Assembly: GCA_002427465.1 (NCBI GenBank)
Contig: DIRC01000026.1
Location: forward strand, 2,257 to 7,855
DNA from: Clostridiales bacterium UBA5446
GTDB lineage: Bacteria > Bacillota > Clostridia > Oscillospirales > Oscillospiraceae
Direction of reading: 5' to 3'
Length of the DNA: 5,599 nt
In this document: positions 1 to 4,603 of the stretch, one piece after another
Layout: every line of letters starts with the position of its first letter
Numbering within the stretch: position 1 is the stretch's first letter
Notes under the pieces: model-generated
Databases searched by the model: none
Seen by the model: only the letters and a program-made list of their open reading frames with translations
Told to the model about the DNA's origin: nothing
Position numbers and translations under genes: made by a program

Positions 1-2
1 AA

Positions 3-38
3 GGAAAACCCCGCAGATTCAACGTCTGCGGGGTTTCC
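3..38 (-). terminator. Intrinsic terminator hairpin after tRNA-Val(GAC)
   Basis: Arms at 6-17 (AAACCCCGCAGA) and 25-36 (TCTGCGGGGTTT) are perfect 12-bp complements around a 7-nt loop. An outer GG/CC pair adds to the stem past a one-base bulge. Read on the minus strand, the GC-rich stem ends in a T-rich run (TTTTCCTT) at the window edge, 7 bases past the tRNA CCA end. It probably ends the tRNA transcript and any read-through from the thioesterase gene. It could also work for a plus-strand transcript entering from the left, since TTTCCATTTT follows the stem on that strand. Confidence 0.75.
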
Positions 39-44
39 ATTTTC

Positions 45-121
45 TGGTGGACGATATAGGACTTGAACCTATGACCCTCCGCACGTCAAGCGGATGCTCG
101 TACCAGCTGAGCTAATCGTCC
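45..121 (-). tRNA. tRNA-Val (anticodon GAC)
   Basis: A complete 77-nt cloverleaf is readable on the minus strand. The acceptor stem is GGACGAT/ATCGTCC, followed by discriminator A and an encoded CCA (45-47). The D arm is GCTC/GAGC, the anticodon stem TCCGC/GCGGA with loop TTGACGT, the variable loop GGGTC, and the T arm ATAGG/CCTAT with TTCAAGT. The anticodon GAC lies at 85-87 and reads the valine codons GUC and GUU. Position 37 is G rather than the A that many valine tRNAs carry there. The gene has its own strong promoter and a terminator hairpin just downstream. Confidence 0.97.
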
Positions 122-126
122 ACGGG

Positions 127-161
127 AAGCAAGGGGTATTTTACCCTAAACACCCCTGCTT
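127..161. repeat. Imperfect inverted repeat over the tRNA-Val(GAC) promoter
   Basis: AAGCAAGGGGT (127-137) and ACCCCTGCTT (152-161) are complementary apart from one bulged base. An inner dyad GGGTA/TACCC (134-138, 142-146) overlaps the -10 element. The repeat covers the promoter spacer and the region just past the -10. Neither strand has a T-run right after it, so it is not a convincing terminator. It could be an operator-like dyad or a processing hairpin for read-through RNA; the role is inferred only. Confidence 0.4.
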
Positions 162-166
162 GTCAA
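138..166 (-). promoter_or_regulatory. Sigma-A-type promoter of tRNA-Val(GAC)
   Basis: On the minus strand, TTGACA (161-166, exact consensus) and TAAAAT (138-143, 5 of 6) are separated by exactly 17 bp. The predicted start near 131 leaves about 10 nt before the mature tRNA 5' end at 121. The promoter sits between the thioesterase stop codon and the tRNA, so the tRNA can be transcribed independently of the upstream genes. Confidence 0.85.
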
Positions 167-181
167 TCCCTTTTTCAAAAC

Positions 182-586
182 TTATTCCTTTGCCGCGGAA
201 GGTTTCTTGGACAGGCTTTTAGCCATAAATTTTTCAACGTCGATGATAAACCGTTCATGGGTTCCCTCGCCGATAAGACCGGCTTCGTCATAGGCCTTCA
301 CAGAAAATACAACCCGCTTGCGGTCTACCTCGATCGCCTCGCATTCTGCGCGCACCGTCATGCCCATGGGCGTGGCGGAAAGGTGTGTCACATCGATACG
401 CGTCCCCACGCTGCCCAGACCGGCCTCCAGATGGGGGGTCATGGCTTGCAGAGCGGACGTTTCCATCAGGGCTATCATAGCGGGGGTTGCAAAGACCTCC
501 TGGGCTCCGGAGCCAACAGCGGCGGCGGTCAGGTCATAGGTGACGACTTTTTCAGCAAAGCCATTCAGCCCGATTTCGATTGACAT
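182..586 (-). CDS. FlK-like hotdog-fold acyl-CoA thioesterase
   Basis: This 134-aa protein is predicted to be a cytoplasmic hotdog-fold thioesterase that hydrolyses acyl-CoA, in the same family as fluoroacetyl-CoA thioesterase FlK of Streptomyces cattleya. The characteristic stretches are present: VFATPAM, LME, GSVGT, VTH, ATPMGM and GTHER, then VEKF. From the FlK sequence as I recall it, the catalytic residues Thr42, Glu50, His76 and Gly69, and Arg120, correspond with a constant offset of 8 to Thr34, Glu42, His68, Gly61 and Arg112. The FlK lid phenylalanines 33 and 36 fall on Gly25 and Ala28, so specificity for fluoroacetyl-CoA is unlikely; the true substrate is unknown. The start is firm, with AGGAGG at 593-598 six bases upstream of the ATG. 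It lies 19 nt after the hexokinase stop, so the two genes are probably cotranscribed. Confidence 0.88.
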   Translation of the reverse strand: MSIEIGLNGFAEKVVTYDLTAAAVGSGAQEVFATPAMIALMETSALQAMTPHLEAGLGSVGTRIDVTHLSATPMGMTVRAECEAIEVDRKRVVFSVKAYDEAGLIGEGTHERFIIDVEKFMAKSLSKKPSAAKE

Positions 587-605
587 AAATATCCTCCTGT
601 AAGTT

Positions 606-1886
606 TCATTTTATATTTAGCAGCGCGGCGGCGGCAGAGCCGAGCATCGTCGCGTTGGCGGCGGTATGGAACACCGCGTGCCGGCCGAGACGTTCCGCTG
701 GAAAACGGGACATCAGTTCCTCCAGCGCGGGGCGAAAGGTAAGGCCCCTGGTGAAGACGGCGCCGTCGGCACAGACGCATGCCGGGTGTTCCGGGTTATT
801 TCCAGTGTCGGTAAGCAGTAATATTGCGGAAAGATTGGAGCAGACACAACGTGCCGCCCGGTGAATAAGGGCTCGGCACAGCTCGGAAGCCAGACTGCGA
901 TCGCTCCCGGCTTCAAGGTCCGCGCAGGCGCCCGACGCAAGCCTGTCCGCTTCCTGAGCGGAGAGGGAGCGCAGGGCAAAAATTCTTTCGGCAAAAGGGG
1001 CGGAAAAGAGACCTTCGGCGGCCGCGCCGCGCAGGGTAAGTCGGCATAGCTCGCCGATATAGGCGCCGGAAGTCATTTTTTCAAGCTGCTGCGCGCCGGG
1101 ATCGGATGTGGCGCGATCCAGCTCCTCGTCGTAATCGCCGCGGGGTAGCCGGGAAAATCCGCCCGATTCCAGGTTGACCAGCATCCTGCCAGAAAAATCA
1201 CGCCCCAGTTTGCCAATCGCGGCGACCGGCAGATCACAGCAGGTGTTTGTGCCCGTACCGCAGATGAGGCCGGACAGACCGCTGTATTTGCCCCGGCTGG
1301 CCGTACAGACGCCGGAGAGCAACACGGCCGGCGTATCGTTCAGCAGTGTAATTTGGCGCTCACCTGCGCCAAGCTGCGCGAGGCGGGCCCGCAGATCACG
1401 GCAGATCAGGCGGCCCTCGAAGCCCGTGAGAACGATCTGCTTCGTGAGGGCGATCAGCCTGCCGTCCCGATAGGGGGTTTCTTCCGTGGGATAGGAAAAA
1501 CAGAAGCCGACGGTTTCAGCGCGGGGGAGGAGAGGGAGCAGCCTGTCTGCGGTGAAGGCAATAAATTCGTCCCAGGAGACGGGTCCGGCCGACCCGGGCA
1601 TGGGAGAAAGGCGGTAGCCTTCGACGATAGGGCCCGATGGCGTGAAGGTGACCAGAGCGGAGCGGAAATTGGTGCCTCCGGCGTCGATCACCGCCGCGGG
1701 CCGCGCCAGTGGAAGCGTGCCCTCCGCAGACAAATAGGTGGGGAGCATACGCAGCGTGCTCTCCCTTCCCGACAACCCAGCGGTCATCTCATCCAGGAAT
1801 GCCGCCACGGCAGATTCCAGGTCTATGCTTTCGGGCGCCATACCGTGTTTTGAGAGGAATGCCCGCGCTTTATCGGAATAACTCAT
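606..1886 (-). CDS. Eukaryotic-type hexokinase (hexokinase family, not ROK)
   Basis: This 426-aa protein is predicted to phosphorylate glucose or another hexose with ATP in the cytoplasm. Hexokinase-family motifs occur in order: an LPTYLSAEGT segment near 48-57, phosphate-1 motif DAGGTNFR (68-75), FSYPTEE (130-136), LTK (147-149), LLND with the presumed catalytic base Asp184, phosphate-2 motif GTGTN (210-214), NLESGGF with Glu240, EKMTSGAYIGE (269-279) with sugar-binding Glu269, and an adenosine-site stretch CADGAVF (372-378). At 426 aa it is slightly shorter than a single eukaryotic hexokinase unit (about 460 aa). An in-frame ATG at 1919 lies inside a 13-bp hairpin and has no Shine-Dalgarno site. 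The ATG at 1886 has AGGGGGG 8 nt upstream and is preferred. The protein is unusually cysteine-rich (13 Cys). Most Firmicutes use ROK glucokinases, so horizontal origin is possible but untested. The exact sugar is not determined. Confidence 0.88.
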   Translation of the reverse strand: MSYSDKARAFLSKHGMAPESIDLESAVAAFLDEMTAGLSGRESTLRMLPTYLSAEGTLPLARPAAVIDAGGTNFRSALVTFTPSGPIVEGYRLSPMPGSAGPVSWDEFIAFTADRLLPLLPRAETVGFCFSYPTEETPYRDGRLIALTKQIVLTGFEGRLICRDLRARLAQLGAGERQITLLNDTPAVLLSGVCTASRGKYSGLSGLICGTGTNTCCDLPVAAIGKLGRDFSGRMLVNLESGGFSRLPRGDYDEELDRATSDPGAQQLEKMTSGAYIGELCRLTLRGAAAEGLFSAPFAERIFALRSLSAQEADRLASGACADLEAGSDRSLASELCRALIHRAARCVCSNLSAILLLTDTGNNPEHPACVCADGAVFTRGLTFRPALEELMSRFPAERLGRHAVFHTAANATMLGSAAAALLNIK

Positions 1887-1894
1887 GCCGTATG

Positions 1895-1901
1895 CCCCCC
1901 T
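1895..1901 (-). promoter_or_regulatory. G-run Shine-Dalgarno site that sets the hexokinase start
   Basis: On the minus strand AGGGGGG lies 8 nt before the ATG at 1884-1886. The alternative ATG at 1917-1919 has no comparable purine run upstream. The site begins just 4 nt after the hairpin at 1906-1933, so a folded hairpin leaves the site exposed. Confidence 0.7.
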
Positions 1902-1905
1902 GAAA

Positions 1906-1933
1906 ACTATCGGCGGCATTTGCCGCCGATAGT
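1906..1933 (-). terminator. Hairpin between the stomatin and hexokinase genes (terminator or attenuator)
   Basis: ACTATCGGCGGCA (1906-1918) and TGCCGCCGATAGT (1921-1933) are perfect 13-bp complements, effectively a stem with a 4-nt loop. On the minus strand the stem is followed by TTTC, a short T-run. It starts 15 nt after the stomatin-like stop codon. The likely role is partial termination after nfeD-stomatin. The short T-run and the absence of a recognisable hexokinase promoter also fit attenuation or an RNA-processing and stability element. Confidence 0.65.
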
Positions 1934-1948
1934 CACGGTACTGAGCGT

Positions 1949-2875
1949 TTAGCCCCGGTCGGCGGTTTTCTTGTCGCCCGGCTTCTCGGTGAGTCTGACA
2001 GTTTCAATGATGCCCTCGGCCAGGCCCGCCAGGCCCTGGATTTCTGAGGGAATGATAATTTTTGTTGCTCGCCCGTTAGCGGCGGCGGTGAAAGCATCCA
2101 GAGCCTTGAGCTTTACGACGGCTTCGGAGGGCGCCGCTTCGTTGATGAGCTTGATGCCCTCTGCCGTGGCCTTTTGGACGGAGAGAATCGCCGCGGCCTC
2201 GCCCTCGGCCTCCAGAATCTGCTGCTGCTTCTTCGCGTCTGCGCGGAGAATTGCGGATTCCTTTTCGCCCTCGGCGGTGAGGATGGCGGCGCGCTTTTCG
2301 CCCTCGGCCCTCAGGATGGCCTCCCGGCGCTCGCGCTCGGCCTTCATCTGCTTTTCCATGGCGTTCTGGATTTCTCTGGGAGGCAGGATGTTTTTCAGTT
2401 CGACGCGGTTGACCTTGATGCCCCAGGGGTCTGTGGCCTCGTCCAGTATGGCGCGCATTTTGGTATTGATCACATCCCGGCTTGTCAGGCACTGGTCAAG
2501 TTCCAGATCGCCGATAATGTTGCGCAGCGTGGTTGCGGAGAGATTTTCAATAGCCAGCATAGGCTGTTCAATGCCGTAAGCATATAGTTTCGGATCTGTG
2601 ATCTGAAAATAGACCACGGTGTCGATCTGCATCGTGACGTTGTCCTTGGTGATAACGGGCTGGGGCGGGAAGTCGGCTACCTGCTCTTTCAGGGAAACAA
2701 TTTTAGATACCTTTTCAATAAAGGGAATTTTGAAATGGAGGCCGACGTTCCATGTGGTGCTGTAAGCGCCGAGGCGCTCTATCACGTAAGCCCGTGCCTG
2801 CTGCACGATGCGAATGTTCTGGATAAGGATGACAATAATGAGCGCGATAATCAATGCAAGTGCGATGAATTCCAT
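1949..2875 (-). CDS. Stomatin-like SPFH/band-7 membrane protein
   Basis: This 308-aa protein has an N-terminal membrane segment (about residues 4-19) followed by a band-7/SPFH domain (about 22-180) with stomatin-type stretches YVIERLGAY, VITKDNV and LKNILPP. A charged alpha-helical region (about 172-245) is built from near-regular 11-residue repeats of the form AILxAEGEKxx, starting at 186, 197, 208 and 219, typical of the oligomerising coiled coil of this family. A small hydrophobic C-terminal segment (about 273-293) follows. The family forms large ring- or cage-like membrane assemblies and partners NfeD proteins. It is a paraslipin/QmcA-like form with no added domains. The ATG has AAGGAG-type ribosome binding about 8 nt upstream, and the gene starts 14 nt after the nfeD stop, indicating cotranscription. 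Its molecular client is unknown. Confidence 0.93.
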   Translation of the reverse strand: MEFIALALIIALIIVILIQNIRIVQQARAYVIERLGAYSTTWNVGLHFKIPFIEKVSKIVSLKEQVADFPPQPVITKDNVTMQIDTVVYFQITDPKLYAYGIEQPMLAIENLSATTLRNIIGDLELDQCLTSRDVINTKMRAILDEATDPWGIKVNRVELKNILPPREIQNAMEKQMKAERERREAILRAEGEKRAAILTAEGEKESAILRADAKKQQQILEAEGEAAAILSVQKATAEGIKLINEAAPSEAVVKLKALDAFTAAANGRATKIIIPSEIQGLAGLAEGIIETVRLTEKPGDKKTADRG

Positions 2876-2889
2876 TTTTCACTCTCCTT

Positions 2890-3393
2890 CTATTCTCCGG
2901 CATCTTCAGCGCCGGGGACGGGGCTTTCGGCGGGCGGAAAGCTCTCCGCGGCCGGTCGGACGAAAAGCTTCACGCCTTCTATGCGGTCGGCGGTTACGGT
3001 CGCGCCAAGGGGTATTGTTTCGCCGTCCGCGCTGCGGGCCGTCCAAACCTTGCCGGCAACGGCGACGGCGCCCCGGCCGGCGAGATTGTCTATCATCTCC
3101 GTAACAATGCCGCTCATACCGATGACCATGTCGGCGTTGGTAGGCTGGCTTTTATTGTTTACAAATCTTGACACCAGCGGGCGGGTGATGATCAGTGCGA
3201 TGATCGAAATCACAAAAAACCACACCATCTGAAGCCAGATCGGCGCATTGAACAAGGCGGCAACAAGGGCAGCCAGCGCCCCGATTGCGAACCAGATTGA
3301 GGTGAGTCCGGCAGTCAGGGCCTCTGCCAGAAGAAAGACGGCGATCGCCACGACCCAAAAAATCGTCATATTCGCCGCTATAAGTGAAAGCAT
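2890..3393 (-). CDS. NfeD family protein, short form without protease domain
   Basis: This 167-aa protein has three predicted membrane helices (about residues 9-26, 33-48 and 52-70), with a conserved helix-pair segment EALTAGLTSIWFAIGAL, an RPL after the third helix, and a soluble C-terminal OB-fold-like domain (about 88-147) with the pattern G..G.V, GKVWTARSADG, IPLGATV and EGVKLFV. The N-terminal ClpP-like serine protease domain of long NfeD proteins is absent, so this is the short type that pairs with stomatin-like proteins. It is the first gene of the leftward group. A TTG at 3397-3399 would add two residues but lies only 1 nt from the AAGGGGGG site; the ATG at 3391-3393 is 7 nt away and is chosen. 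The last ~20 residues are Pro/Glu/Ala-rich and probably disordered. Confidence 0.9.
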   Translation of the reverse strand: MLSLIAANMTIFWVVAIAVFLLAEALTAGLTSIWFAIGALAALVAALFNAPIWLQMVWFFVISIIALIITRPLVSRFVNNKSQPTNADMVIGMSGIVTEMIDNLAGRGAVAVAGKVWTARSADGETIPLGATVTADRIEGVKLFVRPAAESFPPAESPVPGAEDAGE

Positions 3394-3400
3394 AGACAAA

Positions 3401-3408
3401 CCCCCCTT
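3401..3408 (-). promoter_or_regulatory. G-run Shine-Dalgarno site that sets the nfeD start
   Basis: On the minus strand AAGGGGGG ends 7 nt before the ATG at 3391-3393, a normal spacing. The in-frame TTG at 3397-3399 would have only 1 nt of spacing. The same G6 form is used before hexokinase. Confidence 0.65.
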
Positions 3409-3410
3409 TT

Positions 3411-3422
3411 TAAACTAGTTTA
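3411..3422. promoter_or_regulatory. Perfect CTAG-centred palindrome, candidate operator
   Basis: TAAACTAGTTTA is a perfect 12-bp palindrome. It overlaps the presumed -10 element (3419-3424) and start region of the nfeD promoter. Its core AACTAGTT also occurs in the E. coli trp operator, and the first gene on the other side encodes a TrpR-fold protein. I noticed no other CTAG in the window by eye. Binding is an inference. Confidence 0.35.
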
Positions 3423-3445
3423 TATCAGAAAGCAAACACTTACAA
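3419..3445 (-). promoter_or_regulatory. Candidate promoter of the nfeD-stomatin operon
   Basis: On the minus strand TATAAA (3419-3424, 5 of 6) is preceded by TGA, giving an extended -10 (TGnTATAAA). TTGTAA (3440-3445) could serve as a -35 with a short 15-bp spacer. The predicted start near 3411 leaves a leader of about 18 nt that still contains the Shine-Dalgarno site. A farther TTGATA (3475-3480) is an alternative -35 but has a poor -10 partner. Confidence 0.45.
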
Positions 3446-3526
3446 TAGTAATATTTACACGCCTTCAAATATTCTATCAAGATTAATAATTTATAGGAAG
3501 GACTCTTTACTTTTATGATTTAGATG

Positions 3527-3532
3527 TATAAA
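3527..3532 (+). promoter_or_regulatory. Candidate -10 element for the yerC-like operon
   Basis: TATAAA (3527-3532, within TATAAAAT) lies 40 bp before the chosen start codon and would place the transcript start near 3539-3541. The best -35 is TTTACT (3506-3511) with a 15-bp spacer, which is weak. TATGAT (3514-3519) is an alternative -10, also without a good -35. The region is AT-rich and divergent from nfeD, so a promoter is expected here, but its exact position is uncertain. Confidence 0.35.
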
Positions 3533-3562
3533 ATATGAAAGCAGTATGGCTATGCCAATACC

Positions 3563-3568
3563 GAGGTG
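3563..3568 (+). promoter_or_regulatory. Shine-Dalgarno site that sets the YerC-like start
   Basis: GAGGTG with the GAGG core ending 6 nt before the ATG at 3573-3575. The upstream in-frame ATGs at 3546 and 3552 have only weak purine context and would lie within a few bases of the predicted transcript start. Confidence 0.65.
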
Positions 3569-3572
3569 TGAT

Positions 3573-3872
3573 ATGAATAAGCAAAACAAGAAGCCACGAA
3601 GCGACGACCTGTATGAGGCGATACTGACGCTAAAGTCGGTTGACGAATGCAAAAAGTTTTTTGACGATCTTTGTACGGTAACTGAGCTGCAGGCCATGGA
3701 GCAGCGGTATCAGGTTGCCGTCTATCTGAACCAGGGTATGATTTACAGCAAAATTCTTGAACTGACCGGCGCTTCCAGCGCGACGATAAGCCGGGTTAAC
3801 CGAAGCCTTCAATACGGGGCGGAGGGGTATAGGATAGTTTTCGACCGGCTGGGCCAGAATAAAGAGCAATGA
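3573..3872 (+). CDS. YerC/YecD-family TrpR-related DNA-binding protein
   Basis: This 99-aa all-helical protein matches the YerC/YecD branch of the TrpR superfamily, which is common in Firmicutes. The diagnostic part runs from LYEAILTLKSVDEC (residues 13-26), through FFDDLCTVTELQAMEQR (29-45), to a helix-turn-helix at about 48-77: VAVYLNQG, SKILELTG, then SSATISRVNR, ending in LQYGAEGY (79-86). The polar SSATISR helix is the expected DNA-recognition helix. Unlike E. coli TrpR, no tryptophan co-repressor response can be read from the sequence; the effector and targets of this branch are not known to me. It leads a compact operon, its stop overlapping the methyltransferase start by ATGA. A CTAG-centred palindrome about 150 bp upstream is a possible target. 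The start was moved in from 3546 on Shine-Dalgarno evidence. Confidence 0.9.
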   Translation: MNKQNKKPRSDDLYEAILTLKSVDECKKFFDDLCTVTELQAMEQRYQVAVYLNQGMIYSKILELTGASSATISRVNRSLQYGAEGYRIVFDRLGQNKEQ

Positions 3873-4603
3873 ATTCGTATGAATCTCTGGCCGGATGCTA
3901 TGACAGCCTGACCTTGGACGTACCATACCCCGATTTTGCAGATTATTACGAAAGGCTGTTTGCGGCGGACGGCGGGGAATACCGTATGCTTCTGGATCTG
4001 TGCTGCGGTACGGGGACCCTGTCCTGTCTCCTTGCGGAGCGGGGTTATGACATGATCGCCGCGGACGCTTCGCCGGACATGCTGATGTATGCCAGGGACA
4101 AGGCGGCCGGATTAAGCCGCGGCGAGCCGCCGCTCTTCATATGCCAGGCTGCGGCGGAGCTGGATCTGTACGGCACGGTGGACGCGGCGGTTTCGTCCCT
4201 GGACAGCATGAATTATGTGCCGCCGGAAGATATTCCGGAGGTTTTTGATCGCCTGCGCCTTTTTATCAGGCCGGGCGGGCTGCTGGTTTTCGATATCCGC
4301 ACACCGGAATTCCTGCGAAGTATGGACGGGGTTTTGTCTGTGGATGAAACGGACGACGTATTCTGTCTTTGGCAGGGAGCCTTTGACGTTGAGATTGGGG
4401 CGCTGGTGTACAGCATGGATATTTTCCGGCGCGACGGGGCTGTCTGGCGGCGCGGGGAGGAAGTCCATACAGAGTATGCCCATGAGCCGGATTGGCTCCG
4501 GCAGACCCTTGAAAAGGCCGGGTTTACGGATGTGGCATTCAGAACGGACGGGCCCCAGGGTGGCGACGGCCGCCTATTTATTACGGCAAAGAGGCAACAG
4601 TAA
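3869..4603 (+). CDS. Class I SAM-dependent methyltransferase, substrate unknown
   Basis: This 244-aa soluble protein has a Rossmann-fold methyltransferase core. Motif I is LLDLCCGTG (41-49), the acidic residue ending strand 2 is Asp66 (IAADASPDML), a strand-4 region is VDAAVSSLDSMNY (104-116), and a post-motif turn is RPGGLLVFDI (134-143). The N-terminal segment YESLAGCYDSLTLDVPY (4-20) is typical of small-molecule-type methyltransferases of this group. After about residue 150 there is a beta-rich region, and the final strands include FTDVAFRTD. The substrate cannot be told from the sequence. The start ATG overlaps the yerC-like stop (ATGA, 3869-3872), and only a weak AAAGAG precedes it, so translation probably depends on termination of the upstream gene. 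The hslO start follows immediately. Confidence 0.9.
   Translation: MNSYESLAGCYDSLTLDVPYPDFADYYERLFAADGGEYRMLLDLCCGTGTLSCLLAERGYDMIAADASPDMLMYARDKAAGLSRGEPPLFICQAAAELDLYGTVDAAVSSLDSMNYVPPEDIPEVFDRLRLFIRPGGLLVFDIRTPEFLRSMDGVLSVDETDDVFCLWQGAFDVEIGALVYSMDIFRRDGAVWRRGEEVHTEYAHEPDWLRQTLEKAGFTDVAFRTDGPQGGDGRLFITAKRQQ

Noticed and set aside
1353..1853. Plus-strand 166-aa open frame inside the hexokinase gene
   Set aside because: It lies antisense to a gene with clear family motifs, has no recognisable domain and no convincing ribosome site; GC-rich sequence readily gives such shadows.
1971..2579. Plus-strand 202-aa open frame opposite the stomatin-like gene
   Set aside because: The composition (Ser/Ala/Arg-rich with repeated SPSA-type units) is the antisense reading of the Glu/Ala-rich coiled-coil repeat; there is no independent coding evidence.
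2735..3232. Plus-strand 165-aa open frame spanning the nfeD-stomatin junction
   Set aside because: It crosses two well-supported minus-strand genes and their ribosome site, and shows no family motif.
3448..3458. GTAATATTTAC dyad in the divergent region as an operator
   Set aside because: Only 4-bp arms in AT-rich DNA; expected by chance and not aligned with a convincing promoter element.
3511..3525. Possible leader mini-ORF (ATG ATT TAG) upstream of the YerC-like gene
   Set aside because: Only two codons, about 13 nt from the nearest purine-rich site, and upstream of the best -10 element, so probably not transcribed.
3491..3697. Minus-strand 68-aa frame with a hydrophobic stretch over the divergent promoter region
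   Set aside because: It overlaps the start of the YerC-like gene and its promoter region. The hydrophobic part comes from AT-rich non-coding DNA, and no Shine-Dalgarno site was seen.
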